Below, piece after piece: positions 9,598 to 17,692 of a stretch of DNA of 64,000 nucleotides. The stretch comes from Bradyrhizobium sp. SK17 (GTDB taxonomy: Bacteria > Pseudomonadota > Alphaproteobacteria > Rhizobiales > Xanthobacteraceae): positions 1,922,001 through 1,986,000 of the forward strand of contig NZ_CP025113.1 of the NCBI RefSeq assembly GCF_002831585.1, read 5' to 3'. The notes under the pieces were generated by a model. The model was not told the DNA's origin, searched no databases, and saw only the letters and a list, made by a program, of their open reading frames with translations. Made by a program: the position numbers and the translations under genes. How positions within the stretch are numbered: position 1 is the stretch's first letter; each line of letters begins with the position of its first letter.

Positions 9598-9618
9598 CGT
9601 AATATCGCATTACGATAT
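9598..9618. promoter_or_regulatory. Double palindrome between clc and marR (candidate MarR operator)
   Basis: Two overlapping inverted repeats with 5-base spacers: CGTAAT-N5-ATTACG at 9598-9614 and ATATCG-N5-CGATAT at 9602-9618. They lie in the 77-base divergent gap between the ClC start (9563) and the MarR start (9641), where a MarR dimer would be expected to bind. The spacing and AT-rich character fit MarR sites. Binding itself is inferred. Confidence 0.6.
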
Positions 9619-9640
9619 AATTTCAAGCGGGAGACCTCGA

Positions 9641-10093
9641 ATGGCAGCGTTGAAAGGCCCTCCGAAATCGCCGAACAAGGCCCGGAAGCGGGTTCCCAGC
9701 CAGGCCGATTACGAGGCGCTGTCGCAATTCCGCTATCTGATCCGGTGCTTCATGGAGTTCAGCCAGGAGGCGGCGAAGGCCGAGGGCCTGACGCCGCGGC
9801 AGCATCAGGCCTTGCTGGCGATCAGGGGATTTCCCGGCGGCAGGCCGGTCACGATCGGCGATCTGGCCGAGCGGCTGCGGCTTCGCCACCACACCACGGT
9901 CGAACTGGTCGACCGGCTGTCGGACGCCGGGCTGGTCGAGCGCGTGCTCGATCCTGCCGACCAGCGGCGGGTGCTGCTGAAACTAACCGGGCGCGCGGCT
10001 GGTCATCTCGCCGAATTGTCCGCGGTTCATCTCGACGAGTTGTCGCGGATCGAGCCGCTCTTGAAGCAGGTGCTGTCGCGGCGGTCGGAATGA
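9641..10093 (+). CDS. MarR-family transcriptional regulator
   Basis: 150 aa from ATG 9641, which follows a GGGAGA ribosome-binding site; an earlier in-frame codon at 9587 would run through the palindrome. The winged-helix core is plain: AEGLTPRQHQALLAIRG, then VTIGDLAERLRLRHHTTVELVDRLSDAGLVER (recognition helix) and the wing DQRRVLLKLTGRA. The C-terminal helices would form the dimer arm. Probable role: repressor of the divergent ClC gene and of itself through the palindromes at 9598-9618. The ligand is unknown. A lysine-rich N-terminal tail (residues 1-22) is longer than in minimal MarR proteins. Confidence 0.88.
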   Translation: MAALKGPPKSPNKARKRVPSQADYEALSQFRYLIRCFMEFSQEAAKAEGLTPRQHQALLAIRGFPGGRPVTIGDLAERLRLRHHTTVELVDRLSDAGLVERVLDPADQRRVLLKLTGRAAGHLAELSAVHLDELSRIEPLLKQVLSRRSE

Positions 10094-10202
10094 ATGGTTG
10101 CGTGCACAAAGCTGCGGCGTTTCTCGCCCTAGGCTAGGTTCCGGGTATCATACAACCATAGCATGTCGAAGCTAGATTTAATGCGCGCTGCGACACAGCG
10201 TT

Positions 10203-11843
10203 ATGCCTTGTCATTGTCATGAAACCTTCATAGACCGGGTGGGGACAATATCATTGAATGGACGGCGGCCGGTCGTGACCGATGCGGGCACTGCTATTGC
10301 CATCAGGCATGGCGATCAGGCGGAATTCGAACTCAAGCTGCTGGCGCCGCAAGGAAGCCTCGAAAAGCTACGCGAGGCGCCCTGCATCGTGCAGCATGCA
10401 CGTAACCGCGGCGCATTTCACCGGCTGGAAACCGTCTACTACGACACTCCGGAGCGCCTGCTGTTTCGGCACGGCATGTCGCTACGCGTGCGGCACAGCG
10501 GCAAGACCTTCCTCCAGACGCTGAAGCTTCCACCCAATCCCGCGCAGCCGCTGTTGCGGCGCCAATGGGAAATGCCGGTTGCGGGGATCACCCCTGACCT
10601 CGCGCTGTTCCCAGCGGACGAGGTCGGTGATCCCGTGGCGACGCTGAGCAATGACGTGCTGGTGCCGGTGTTCGAGACCAAAGTGCGCCGGCACGCGCGG
10701 CAGCTCGACCTGCCCGATGCGTCGGTTGAAGTCGCATTCGACGAGGGCACGATCGAGGCCGATGCGCGCCAGGAGGTGCTGTCTGAAATCGAGATCGAAC
10801 TGAAGAGCGGCAATGCCGGCGTCCTGTTCGACCTCGGCGCGCAATTGCTCGATGCCGCGCCGCTACAGATCGGTACCCGCAGCAAGGCGGAGCGCGGCTA
10901 TGCGCTGGCGTTCGATGTGGCGCCATCCGCGGTGAAGGCCGAGGCGTCGAGCATCACCGCGGAGCTCGCGGTCGACGACGTCATCGCATTGCTGGTGGGC
11001 TCCTGCTGGCATCATCTCCTGAAGAATCACGCGGTGGCCGAGCAGGGATCGGACCCCGAGGGCGTGCACCAGATGCGCGTGGCGTTGCGCCGCCTGCGAA
11101 CGATCTGCGGACTGTTTCGGCGCGACATTCCATCGCCGGCATTCCGGGCGATCAACGGCGAAGCAAAGTGGTTGATGCGGCAACTCGGCCGCGCCCGGGA
11201 TTGGGACGTGTTCGCCAAATCGACCATCACCCGCCTGGTCAAGGCGGTTCCGGACATCGACCTCGATGGCTTGCGCCAGGCGGTTCAGCAGCAGAGGCAG
11301 TCGAGCTACGGGACCTTGCAGAGCGTGCTCGCCGATCCCCGGTGCAGCCGCTTCCTGCTCTCGCTCGGGCATCTGGTGGAGCGCCGCGGCTGGCGTAACG
11401 AGATCGACAGCGAAGCGCTGGCCGTCCTGTCGCAACCGATGCCGGTGCTCGCCGATCAGATTCTGGGTCGGTTGCATCGCAAGACATTGAAGCGCGGCGC
11501 GCACTTCCGGCGGCTCGATATCCAGGCGCAGCACACCCTCAGGATCGACCTCAAGAAGCTGCGCTATGCGGCGGAGTTCTTCCTGCCGCTTTATGCGACC
11601 TATGCCCCGGCGAAGCGCTATGTGAAGCGGCTCGCCCGGTTGCAGAACAGTCTGGGGCGGGTGTGCGACATCGGCAGCACGCGCGTGCTGCTGCATTCGA
11701 TCCGGCAGGACGACCAGCCTGCGCTGCATCTCGGCATCGGCGCGATGGCCGGCTGGCTGGCGCGCGATCAGATCGCGGTCGCGAAAGCGCTGCGCAAGAG
11801 CTGGCGGCGGTTCAAGGCGACGCCCGCATTCTGGGGCCGCTGA
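10203..11843 (+). CDS. CYTH and CHAD domain protein (inorganic triphosphatase-like)
   Basis: 546 aa from ATG 10203. GTG codons at 10239 or 10275 are possible later starts, because the first ~30 residues are not conserved-looking. The CYTH domain covers residues ~38-235 and starts with the diagnostic ExExK motif (EFELK, E41-E43-K45); it ends with EIEIELKSG. The CHAD helical domain covers ~255-520 with histidine and arginine-rich helices (VHQMRVALRRLRT, LKKLRYAAEFF). CYTH enzymes hydrolyse tripolyphosphate or make adenylyl cyclase-like products in a beta-tunnel. CHAD binds polyphosphate. Likely role: short polyphosphate hydrolysis. It stands alone. Confidence 0.88.
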   Translation: MPCHCHETFIDRVGTISLNGRRPVVTDAGTAIAIRHGDQAEFELKLLAPQGSLEKLREAPCIVQHARNRGAFHRLETVYYDTPERLLFRHGMSLRVRHSGKTFLQTLKLPPNPAQPLLRRQWEMPVAGITPDLALFPADEVGDPVATLSNDVLVPVFETKVRRHARQLDLPDASVEVAFDEGTIEADARQEVLSEIEIELKSGNAGVLFDLGAQLLDAAPLQIGTRSKAERGYALAFDVAPSAVKAEASSITAELAVDDVIALLVGSCWHHLLKNHAVAEQGSDPEGVHQMRVALRRLRTICGLFRRDIPSPAFRAINGEAKWLMRQLGRARDWDVFAKSTITRLVKAVPDIDLDGLRQAVQQQRQSSYGTLQSVLADPRCSRFLLSLGHLVERRGWRNEIDSEALAVLSQPMPVLADQILGRLHRKTLKRGAHFRRLDIQAQHTLRIDLKKLRYAAEFFLPLYATYAPAKRYVKRLARLQNSLGRVCDIGSTRVLLHSIRQDDQPALHLGIGAMAGWLARDQIAVAKALRKSWRRFKATPAFWGR

Positions 11844-11885
11844 GTTTATCGGCCGCGGGCGGTCCGTGCGGCCGCCCTCACCAGA

Positions 11886-13109
11886 TTACGCCTGGATCGC
11901 TGCCGCGGAGGTCTGCGGCTTGCGCTCGGTGACCAGCGCCAGCAGCACCGTCAGCACCATGAAGACCACCGAGGCGCCGAACACCCAATGCGGCATGTGC
12001 TGGTCCATGATCCAGCCGAACAGCAGCGGGCTTGCGATGCCGCCGAAGTTGAAGCCGGTCGAGACGATGCCGAAGGCGCGGCCGGCGGCTCCGGGAGGTG
12101 CTGCGTTGCGCACCATCATGTCGCGGGACGGCGCGATCACGCCGCCGAGGAATCCGGCGAGCCCCATCGCGAGCGTGAGCGCCACCGGCGGCAGGTTCAT
12201 CAGCGCGATCAGCAGCACCAGCACGGCATTGACCGCGAAGCAGGCCGCGGCGACCTGGCTGTGACGATGGGTCCAGTCGGCGAGATAGCCGCCGGCGAGC
12301 ACGCCTGCGGCGCTGGAGCCGAGGAATGCGGTCAGGGCGATATTCGCGGTTGAGAACGACGCGCCGTAGCCGCCCATCAGCGCGACCACGCCGAAATTGT
12401 TGATGCCCGAGGTCGACAGGCTGAGCAGCGTGAAGAAGGCCGTCAGCACCATCAGCGCCGGCGTGATCACGCTCGCCTTCTGTGAGCCGTCGTCCTTGGC
12501 CTTGTTCTTGTTGGCGCCGGCGTCGGGAATGCTGAGCACGATCAGGAACAGCGCCACCAGCGGGCCGACCGCGCCGGCCACGATCAGCGCGCCGAGGCCG
12601 CCGACCGAGGCGACCAGCGCCGCCATGATCGCCGGCGCCACCGCGCCGCCGAGGAAGCCGGCAAAGGTGTGGATCGAGAACGCGCGGCCCATCCGTGCCT
12701 CGTCCATATGGTCCGAGAGGATGGCGTAGTCGGCCGGATGATAGACGCTGTTGGCGAGGCCGAGCAGCACGGCGCAGACGATCAGCGAGGTGTAGCTGAG
12801 ATGCAGGCCGAGCCCGATCAGCGCGCAGCCGCCGACCGTCAGCCCGATCAGCAGGATCTTGCGCGCGCCGATATGGTCGGCGAGGTAGCCGATCGGCGCC
12901 TGGGTCAAGCCCGAGACCACCGCGAATACGGTGAGCGCCAGGCCGAGCTCGACATATCCAACACCGAGCTGCTGCTTCAGGAACGGAAACAGCATCGGCA
13001 GCACGAAGATATGGAAATGGCTGACCCAATGGGCGACCGAAATCCCGGTCAGCGTGCGCGCCGCACTGTCGGCTTTCGCTTGCTGCGGTGCGGCCAGAAT
13101 ATCGACCAT
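11886..13109 (-). CDS. MFS transporter
   Basis: 407 aa from ATG 13109 (MVDILAAPQQAK); an extension to 13157 adds a non-conserved stretch. Twelve predicted spans. The TM2-3 loop carries GYLADHIGARKI, the classic MFS GxxxDRxGxR element in modified form. The central loop is hydrophilic (GANKNKAKDDGSQK). The N-terminal span VAHWVSHFHIFVLPMLFPFLKQ with paired histidines resembles the fosmidomycin-resistance/YfcJ-like MFS group. The substrate is unknown. It is transcribed toward the CYTH-CHAD gene, and only 42 bases separate the two stop codons. Confidence 0.85.
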   Translation of the reverse strand: MVDILAAPQQAKADSAARTLTGISVAHWVSHFHIFVLPMLFPFLKQQLGVGYVELGLALTVFAVVSGLTQAPIGYLADHIGARKILLIGLTVGGCALIGLGLHLSYTSLIVCAVLLGLANSVYHPADYAILSDHMDEARMGRAFSIHTFAGFLGGAVAPAIMAALVASVGGLGALIVAGAVGPLVALFLIVLSIPDAGANKNKAKDDGSQKASVITPALMVLTAFFTLLSLSTSGINNFGVVALMGGYGASFSTANIALTAFLGSSAAGVLAGGYLADWTHRHSQVAAACFAVNAVLVLLIALMNLPPVALTLAMGLAGFLGGVIAPSRDMMVRNAAPPGAAGRAFGIVSTGFNFGGIASPLLFGWIMDQHMPHWVFGASVVFMVLTVLLALVTERKPQTSAAAIQA

Positions 13110-13336
13110 GTCCGTGAAAACCCCAGTTCCGTAAGCGTTTTGCAGCGAAGCGGGCACCGGTTCGCATGCACAAAACGCGTCGAGAAGCCATGCCCGGCAG
13201 GGCCGGCAGAAAATAGAGGTTGGCGGCTAATTGTCCATGAACACAGGCGCATGGCTGCCCCGGCACGGCCGTGCCGGATCGACACATGCGGCATTAAATG
13301 CAGCGACAAATTGTGGCCGTGCGGGGATGATCGGCC

Positions 13337-14626
13337 ATGGTCGACGCCAGAACGCCACTCCGGGTGCTCGTGTCGGAGGGCTCCAGCACCTCCAGCCGCG
13401 AGGCGATCACGATCCTGGGGCTGGCCGGCCATCACGTCGAGATCTGCGATCCGGCGCGCTGGTGCCTGGCGCGCTATTCCCGCTTCGTCCGCAAATATCA
13501 CCATTGCCCGCCGCTGCGGTCGGATCCGGCCGGCTATCTCGGCTTCGTCGAGCGCCTGCTGGCGGCGCGGCATTTCGATGTGCTGCTGCCGACCCATGAA
13601 CAGGGCTTCCTGTTCGCCCGCTCCGAGGCCCGGCTGAAGGCGCACACCGGCCTCGCGCTGCCGGATTTCGCGAGCTATCGCGCGGTGCACGGCAAGGCCG
13701 GCTTCAGCCGCCTGCTCGACCGGCTCGGCCTGCCGCAGCCGCCGACCCGGATCGTGACCTCGGCCGACGAGCTGCGCGCGGCGATCCGGTTTCCTTCGGT
13801 GGTCAAGACCTCGGTCGGCACCGCCAGCCGCGACATCTGGTTCGTTCGCGACGCCGGCGATCTCAATCGCGCGCTCTACGATCTCGAATCGTCAGGCGAT
13901 TTCGCCGGCGAGGTGCTGGCGCAGGATCTGATCACCGGCACGGTCGAAAAGGCCCAGTCGGTGTTCTGCCGCGGCGCCCTCGTCGGCTTCCACGCCTACC
14001 GGCAGGTCGCGGCCGGCGTCGGCGGCGGCGAGGCGATCAAGGAGAGCGTGAGCCGGCCGGCGATCCGGGCCAGCCTCGAGACCATCGGCGCGCATCTTCG
14101 CTGGCACGGCGCGCTCTCGGTCGACGTCATCATGCCGCTGGACAGCGCGACGCCGCTGTTGATCGACTGCAATCCGCGGCTGGTCGAGCCCGTCAACGCC
14201 TATCGCGCCGGCACCGATCTGGTCGATCTGCTGCTGCGCGTCTCGCTCGGCGAGACCCCGGCGCCGCTGCCCGACAGCCGCGCCGGGGTGCGGACGCATC
14301 TGGCGATGCAGGCGCTGTTCGGCAGCGCCTCCCGTGACGGAACGCGGCGTGACCTGATCCGCGAATGCGGCCGCATCGCCGCGGGCAAGGGTCTCTATCG
14401 CGGCAGCTCCGAGGAATTGACGCCGGTGCGGCTCGATTGGCCTTCGGCCGTGCCGATGGCGATGACGACGGCGCTGCTGCTGGCATCGCCGCCGATCGCC
14501 TCATCGCTGGCGCGCGGCGGCTTCGGCGCGCACCTGCTCGACCGCGCGAGCATCAGGACGATCGAGGGGGAGGATTTTATGCACGATCTCTCGACACGTC
14601 GTCCCGGCGAAGGCCGGGACCCATAA
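13337..14626 (+). CDS. ATP-grasp domain protein, function unknown
   Basis: 429 aa. The N-terminal pre-ATP-grasp fold (RVLVSEGSSTSSREAITILGLAGHHVEICD) is followed by an ATP-grasp core: FPSVVKTSVGTASRDIWFV (nucleotide-binding lysine and glycine loop), then SVDVIMPLDSATPLLIDCNPRLVEP, where the D/E and N residues bind Mg-ATP as in carboxylate-amine ligases. The substrate is unknown. The last ~11 codons and the TAA stop come from an intergenic palindromic repeat that has fused to the gene end, so the true tail may be foreign. Upstream, 13260-13277 is a perfect 18-base palindrome (CCGGCACGGCCGTGCCGG) that could be an operator. Confidence 0.8.
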   Translation: MVDARTPLRVLVSEGSSTSSREAITILGLAGHHVEICDPARWCLARYSRFVRKYHHCPPLRSDPAGYLGFVERLLAARHFDVLLPTHEQGFLFARSEARLKAHTGLALPDFASYRAVHGKAGFSRLLDRLGLPQPPTRIVTSADELRAAIRFPSVVKTSVGTASRDIWFVRDAGDLNRALYDLESSGDFAGEVLAQDLITGTVEKAQSVFCRGALVGFHAYRQVAAGVGGGEAIKESVSRPAIRASLETIGAHLRWHGALSVDVIMPLDSATPLLIDCNPRLVEPVNAYRAGTDLVDLLLRVSLGETPAPLPDSRAGVRTHLAMQALFGSASRDGTRRDLIRECGRIAAGKGLYRGSSEELTPVRLDWPSAVPMAMTTALLLASPPIASSLARGGFGAHLLDRASIRTIEGEDFMHDLSTRRPGEGRDP

Positions 14627-14722
14627 CCACGAATACAAGTTTGGTGGCACGCTGGGGCGGCACCGTGCCCAATAGCGCACTTCAGGGTAATGGGGCCCGG
14701 CTTTCGCCAGGACGACATCGTG
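14597..14722. repeat. Palindromic intergenic repeat, family A
   Basis: Starts with CGTCGTCCCGGCGAAGGCCG and GGGACCCATAACCACG. The far end has the complementary GGGCCCGGCTTTCGCCAGGA then CGAC. The same unit recurs at 47499-47622 and, in a CTGGCGAAAGCCAG variant, at 62476-62591. The left arm overlaps the 3' end of the ATP-grasp gene and supplies its stop codon. Confidence 0.85.
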
Positions 14723-14729
14723 GATAGTC

Positions 14730-14891
14730 CTACAACGGCTCGTCGTCATTGCCGTAGCGATCGAGCTTCGGCGTGGCGATGTCGCCATCCTCGTAGGACT
14801 CGTCGTCCGGCGGCGCTGTGGGTGGTGGAGGCTTCTTCGCCTTGTCGTCAGGCTTGGTGCCGCCCTTGTCCTGCTTCCCGGCCTTGGCCAT
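14730..14891 (-). CDS. Small charged hypothetical protein (53 aa)
   Basis: ATG 14891, TAG at 14730-14732. An AGGGGAAA sequence 4-11 bases upstream is a good ribosome-binding site. The product is lysine-rich at the N-terminus (MAKAGKQDKGGTKPDDKAKK), then has a proline run (PPPPTAPP) and an acidic tail (DDESYEDGDIATPKLD, ending NDDEPL). It has no membrane segment or fold visible and is probably disordered. The base bias of codon third positions fits a real gene, but repetitive composition can mimic this. No function can be assigned. Confidence 0.5.
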   Translation of the reverse strand: MAKAGKQDKGGTKPDDKAKKPPPPTAPPDDESYEDGDIATPKLDRYGNDDEPL

Positions 14892-15010
14892 GCGTTTCCC
14901 CTACGCGGGTCAAATCAGTCGCCGGAATTCTACCCCAGTTCGTGGGCGCTCGTCATGTGAGGAGACGGCGCGGTGAGGTCACACCCGCGCCGCTCTTTGT
15001 CCGGGCATGC

Positions 15011-17278
15011 CTAGAACGTCGCGCCGGCCTTCACCATGTAGGTGCGGCCGGGCAGCGGATAGGCCGAGAAGCGGCCGGCGGTGAACGAACTCGCGATGGC
15101 GTAGTCGTAGTACAGCGCGTTGAACAGGTTGTTGACGCTGAGCGACCAGAAGAAGCGATCGACTTGCCCGCTCAGCTTGATGTCGGCGGTGGCGTTGCCG
15201 GGAATCCGGCCCTGGGTGTTGGCCTGGTCGTTGTCCATGACACGCGAGCTCCAGGCCCGCGCCGTGGCGTCGAACACCAGGTAGTTCTGCCAGATATTCC
15301 AGGTGATGCCGATATTGCCGGTGTAGCGCGACACCAGCGGCACATCGTTGCCGGCCCACATGCCTTCGCGGAAGACGGCGCGGGTGACCGCCATGCCGCC
15401 GCGCAGGGTCACGGTGTCGCTGACCTTGAGCGAGGCGCTGGTCTCGGAACCGTAGCGGCGGGTCGGATCGAGGTTGACGTTGTAGAACAGCACCGGGTTG
15501 AAATGGATCTCGTTCTCGAGATCCATCAGATAGACGCTGGTCTGGACCTGGAAGCGATTGGTCTTGACCCGGAAGCCGCCCTCGACGTCCTCCGAGGTCT
15601 GGGTCTTGAGCTGGAAGTTCTGCGGGATCGGCGCGAACGTCACCGGATCGAACGACGGGCCGGATGCGACGCGCTCGTCGACATCGGGGGTGCGGAAGGC
15701 GCGGGCGGCGCGGCCGAATACCGAGAAGGTGTCGGTGAAGCGATGCTCGACGCCGACATGCAGCGCATATTGCGTCTCGTTGCTGTCGAGCGGAGCCGCC
15801 TGCGTATCGAAAGCGAACGGCGCGTTCGGGTCGTAGCGGTCGCGTGCCGAGACGCTGGTGTTCTGAACGCGCGCGCCGTAGGAGACATCGGTGGTCGGCA
15901 GCAGTCCCAGCGTATGCTGCCAGTATCCGGCGACGGTCTGCTGCTCGATGTTGTAGATGTGGTAGGGGTCGACGCCCTGGTAGGCGCCGCGCGCCTCGCG
16001 GAAGGTCGAGTCGTAATAGTCGATACCGGTCAGGATCGTCGACGGCATTCCGAAGGCCACGTTCTTGATGCTGAGCCGCGGCGTGATCGACCATGTCTGC
16101 AACGCCGCATCGTTGTAGGTCGAGGCAAAGCTGATGGTCGGCACGGTGCCGAAGAAGCCGCTCTGGGTGTCACGCTGCCGCCAGCCGCCGTCGACGATGA
16201 GGTCGACGCCGTTCATCAACGTCTTGGTGAAGCCGGCGGTGACGCTTGATGTCTGCTGGTTGGCGTAGTCGAACGGCGTGGCGGCGCCGCGGCGATCGGT
16301 GAGCAGTTCGTTGACGCCGATCGACGGATCGACCAGCCGTCCGCCGGGGAGACCAAGCTTCTGATCGCTGCCGGTGACGGTCAGGAAGGCAGAGAGGTCC
16401 GACGTGTTGTAGTTGACGTTGCCGACCGCGTTGCGCTGGTCGAGCGCATTGTTGGCGCGGTAGCCGTCGGACTTGATGCCGTTGCCATAGAACGAGGTCG
16501 ACCACGGCCCCGAATTGAGTGCTGCGGAGATCGCAGCCATCCGCGTGTTGAACGAGCCGACGCCGCCCTCGGCTTTGATCGTGGCTGGCGGGCCGCCGGC
16601 GCCGGTCTTGGTGATGATGTTGACGCCGCCGCCGACCGCGTTGTCGCCGTAGAGCACGGCGCCGCTATTGCCGCGCGTGATCTCGATCCGCTCGATCGAG
16701 TCGAGCGGGATTGTGGTGAGGTCGAAGCCGGCCTTGTCGACGTCATTGAGGCGGCGGCCATTGAGCAGGAACAGGGTGTTGTCGGAGGCGAAGGCGCCGA
16801 AGCCGCGCAGGTCGACCGAGGTCTTGGCGCCGTTCGGCCCGCCATAGAGCGTTTGCAGTTGTACGCCCGGCACCTGGGCAAGGATTTCCGGCAGCGACTG
16901 CACCGGCGAATGTGCGATGTCGTCGGCCGTGATCACGGTCGAGGACGAGCCGACGATACCGGCGAACTGGCGTCCGCCGCCGTTGCCGCCGGTTCCGGTG
17001 GCCGGTGCGGTCCCGGTCGAATTCGATCCGGCACCGCTGCCGGCATTGCTGCTCTGGGAGGTGCCCGGCGCCGGGCGGCGCGGCGCCGGCGCTTCGTCGG
17101 CGGCCGGCTTGGCGCGCGTGACGTTCTGGTCGTTCGGTTTGGCGACCTCGATGGCCGGGAGCTGATCGGGAGACGGGACTTGCTGCGCCCGCGCGGCGGA
17201 GGCGGCGATTGCAGGGGCGATCATCGTCGACGCGAGCAGAAGCGCGCGGCGGCGCCGATGGGAAGGGAAGCAAAACAT
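15011..17278 (-). CDS. btuB: TonB-dependent outer-membrane receptor, BtuB type (vitamin B12)
   Basis: 755 aa. Signal peptide (MFCFPSHRRRRALLLASTMI, cleaving after AARA), a proline/glycine-rich linker, then a plug domain at residues ~110-240 (SPVQSLPEILAQVPGVQL, VDLRGFGAFASDNTLFLLNG, RIEITRGNSGAVLYGDNAVG). A 22-strand-type barrel follows to the C-terminus, ending in F (MVKAGATF), as outer-membrane barrels do. The substrate assignment rests on the cobalamin riboswitch at 17403-17553 directly upstream and on divergent btuCDF genes. Role: energised uptake of cobalamin or cobinamide across the outer membrane. Translation follows a small leader ORF with a GAGG site 9 bases before the ATG. Confidence 0.9.
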   Translation of the reverse strand: MFCFPSHRRRRALLLASTMIAPAIAASAARAQQVPSPDQLPAIEVAKPNDQNVTRAKPAADEAPAPRRPAPGTSQSSNAGSGAGSNSTGTAPATGTGGNGGGRQFAGIVGSSSTVITADDIAHSPVQSLPEILAQVPGVQLQTLYGGPNGAKTSVDLRGFGAFASDNTLFLLNGRRLNDVDKAGFDLTTIPLDSIERIEITRGNSGAVLYGDNAVGGGVNIITKTGAGGPPATIKAEGGVGSFNTRMAAISAALNSGPWSTSFYGNGIKSDGYRANNALDQRNAVGNVNYNTSDLSAFLTVTGSDQKLGLPGGRLVDPSIGVNELLTDRRGAATPFDYANQQTSSVTAGFTKTLMNGVDLIVDGGWRQRDTQSGFFGTVPTISFASTYNDAALQTWSITPRLSIKNVAFGMPSTILTGIDYYDSTFREARGAYQGVDPYHIYNIEQQTVAGYWQHTLGLLPTTDVSYGARVQNTSVSARDRYDPNAPFAFDTQAAPLDSNETQYALHVGVEHRFTDTFSVFGRAARAFRTPDVDERVASGPSFDPVTFAPIPQNFQLKTQTSEDVEGGFRVKTNRFQVQTSVYLMDLENEIHFNPVLFYNVNLDPTRRYGSETSASLKVSDTVTLRGGMAVTRAVFREGMWAGNDVPLVSRYTGNIGITWNIWQNYLVFDATARAWSSRVMDNDQANTQGRIPGNATADIKLSGQVDRFFWSLSVNNLFNALYYDYAIASSFTAGRFSAYPLPGRTYMVKAGATF

Positions 17279-17300
17279 AAAGTGCGGCCTCGGAATGACG

Positions 17301-17363
17301 TCAGTGGCACGTCACCGCGAACCCAGTCTCACCATTGCACTTGCGGCATCCGGTGAAGCTCAT
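17301..17363 (-). CDS. 20-codon cysteine-rich leader ORF between riboswitch and btuB
   Basis: ATG 17363, TGA at 17301-17303, preceded by GGGAG 7 bases upstream. It lies 40 bases after the riboswitch B12 box and 22 bases before the btuB ATG. The peptide has C6, C9 and C19 plus a terminal H20, a CxxC...CH pattern that could bind metal. It may be a leader peptide that couples riboswitch output to receptor translation, or a chance ORF. The ribosome-binding site and placement support the former. Too short to assign to a family. Confidence 0.45.
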   Translation of the reverse strand: MSFTGCRKCNGETGFAVTCH

Positions 17364-17402
17364 GCCTGTACTCCCCGACCGGCATCGTCGCGTGTGACCA
17401 CG

Positions 17403-17553
17403 GCTGACGGCAGGTCTCCTGGCTCGCGGGTCGTTACCCTTCGTCGCCTTCCCAGGACCGAGTTTCCCAGTGGCATCTGACGAAGGATTCACCGCATACA
17501 GTTGCGGGGGCAGCCGCGGCATTGGGGAGGTTTCCCCGCACCGCATTCCCTTT
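17403..17553 (-). promoter_or_regulatory. Cobalamin (B12) riboswitch
   Basis: Reading the minus strand, the classic conserved blocks occur in order: GGGAATGCGGTGCGGGG, then GCTGCCCCCGCAACTGTA, then GCCACTGGGAAACT, and the B12 box GAGCCAGGAGACCTGCCGTC at 17425-17406. It precedes the BtuB-type gene and should lower its expression when adenosylcobalamin is abundant. It points only toward btuB; the btuCDF genes on the other strand are not behind it. Confidence 0.95.
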
Positions 17554-17692
17554 TCATCTCATTAAAGAACCGTCATGTTCAACTAGCGTTCGGCCGGGCA
17601 GCAAAGTCAATCCGGCGGGCGTCCGGCGGCGGTGAGGCGGTCACGGTTTTTATCGAGTGTCGCTTGTCTGCCACGGCGATCGCTGTAAGAGC

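Noticed and set aside
14690..16249. Long plus-strand frame opposite the BtuB-type receptor
   Set aside because: Antisense to a clear TonB receptor. The translation is arginine/aspartate-rich GC shadow sequence without a fold. The same holds for the long frames at 3009-4793, 20774-22933, 22747-24861, 45699-47219 and 53978-55492.
17657..17692. GTG 17657 as the start of btuC
   Set aside because: The added 12 residues are not hydrophobic and have no ribosome-binding site. ATG 17693 or 17702 suits the family better.
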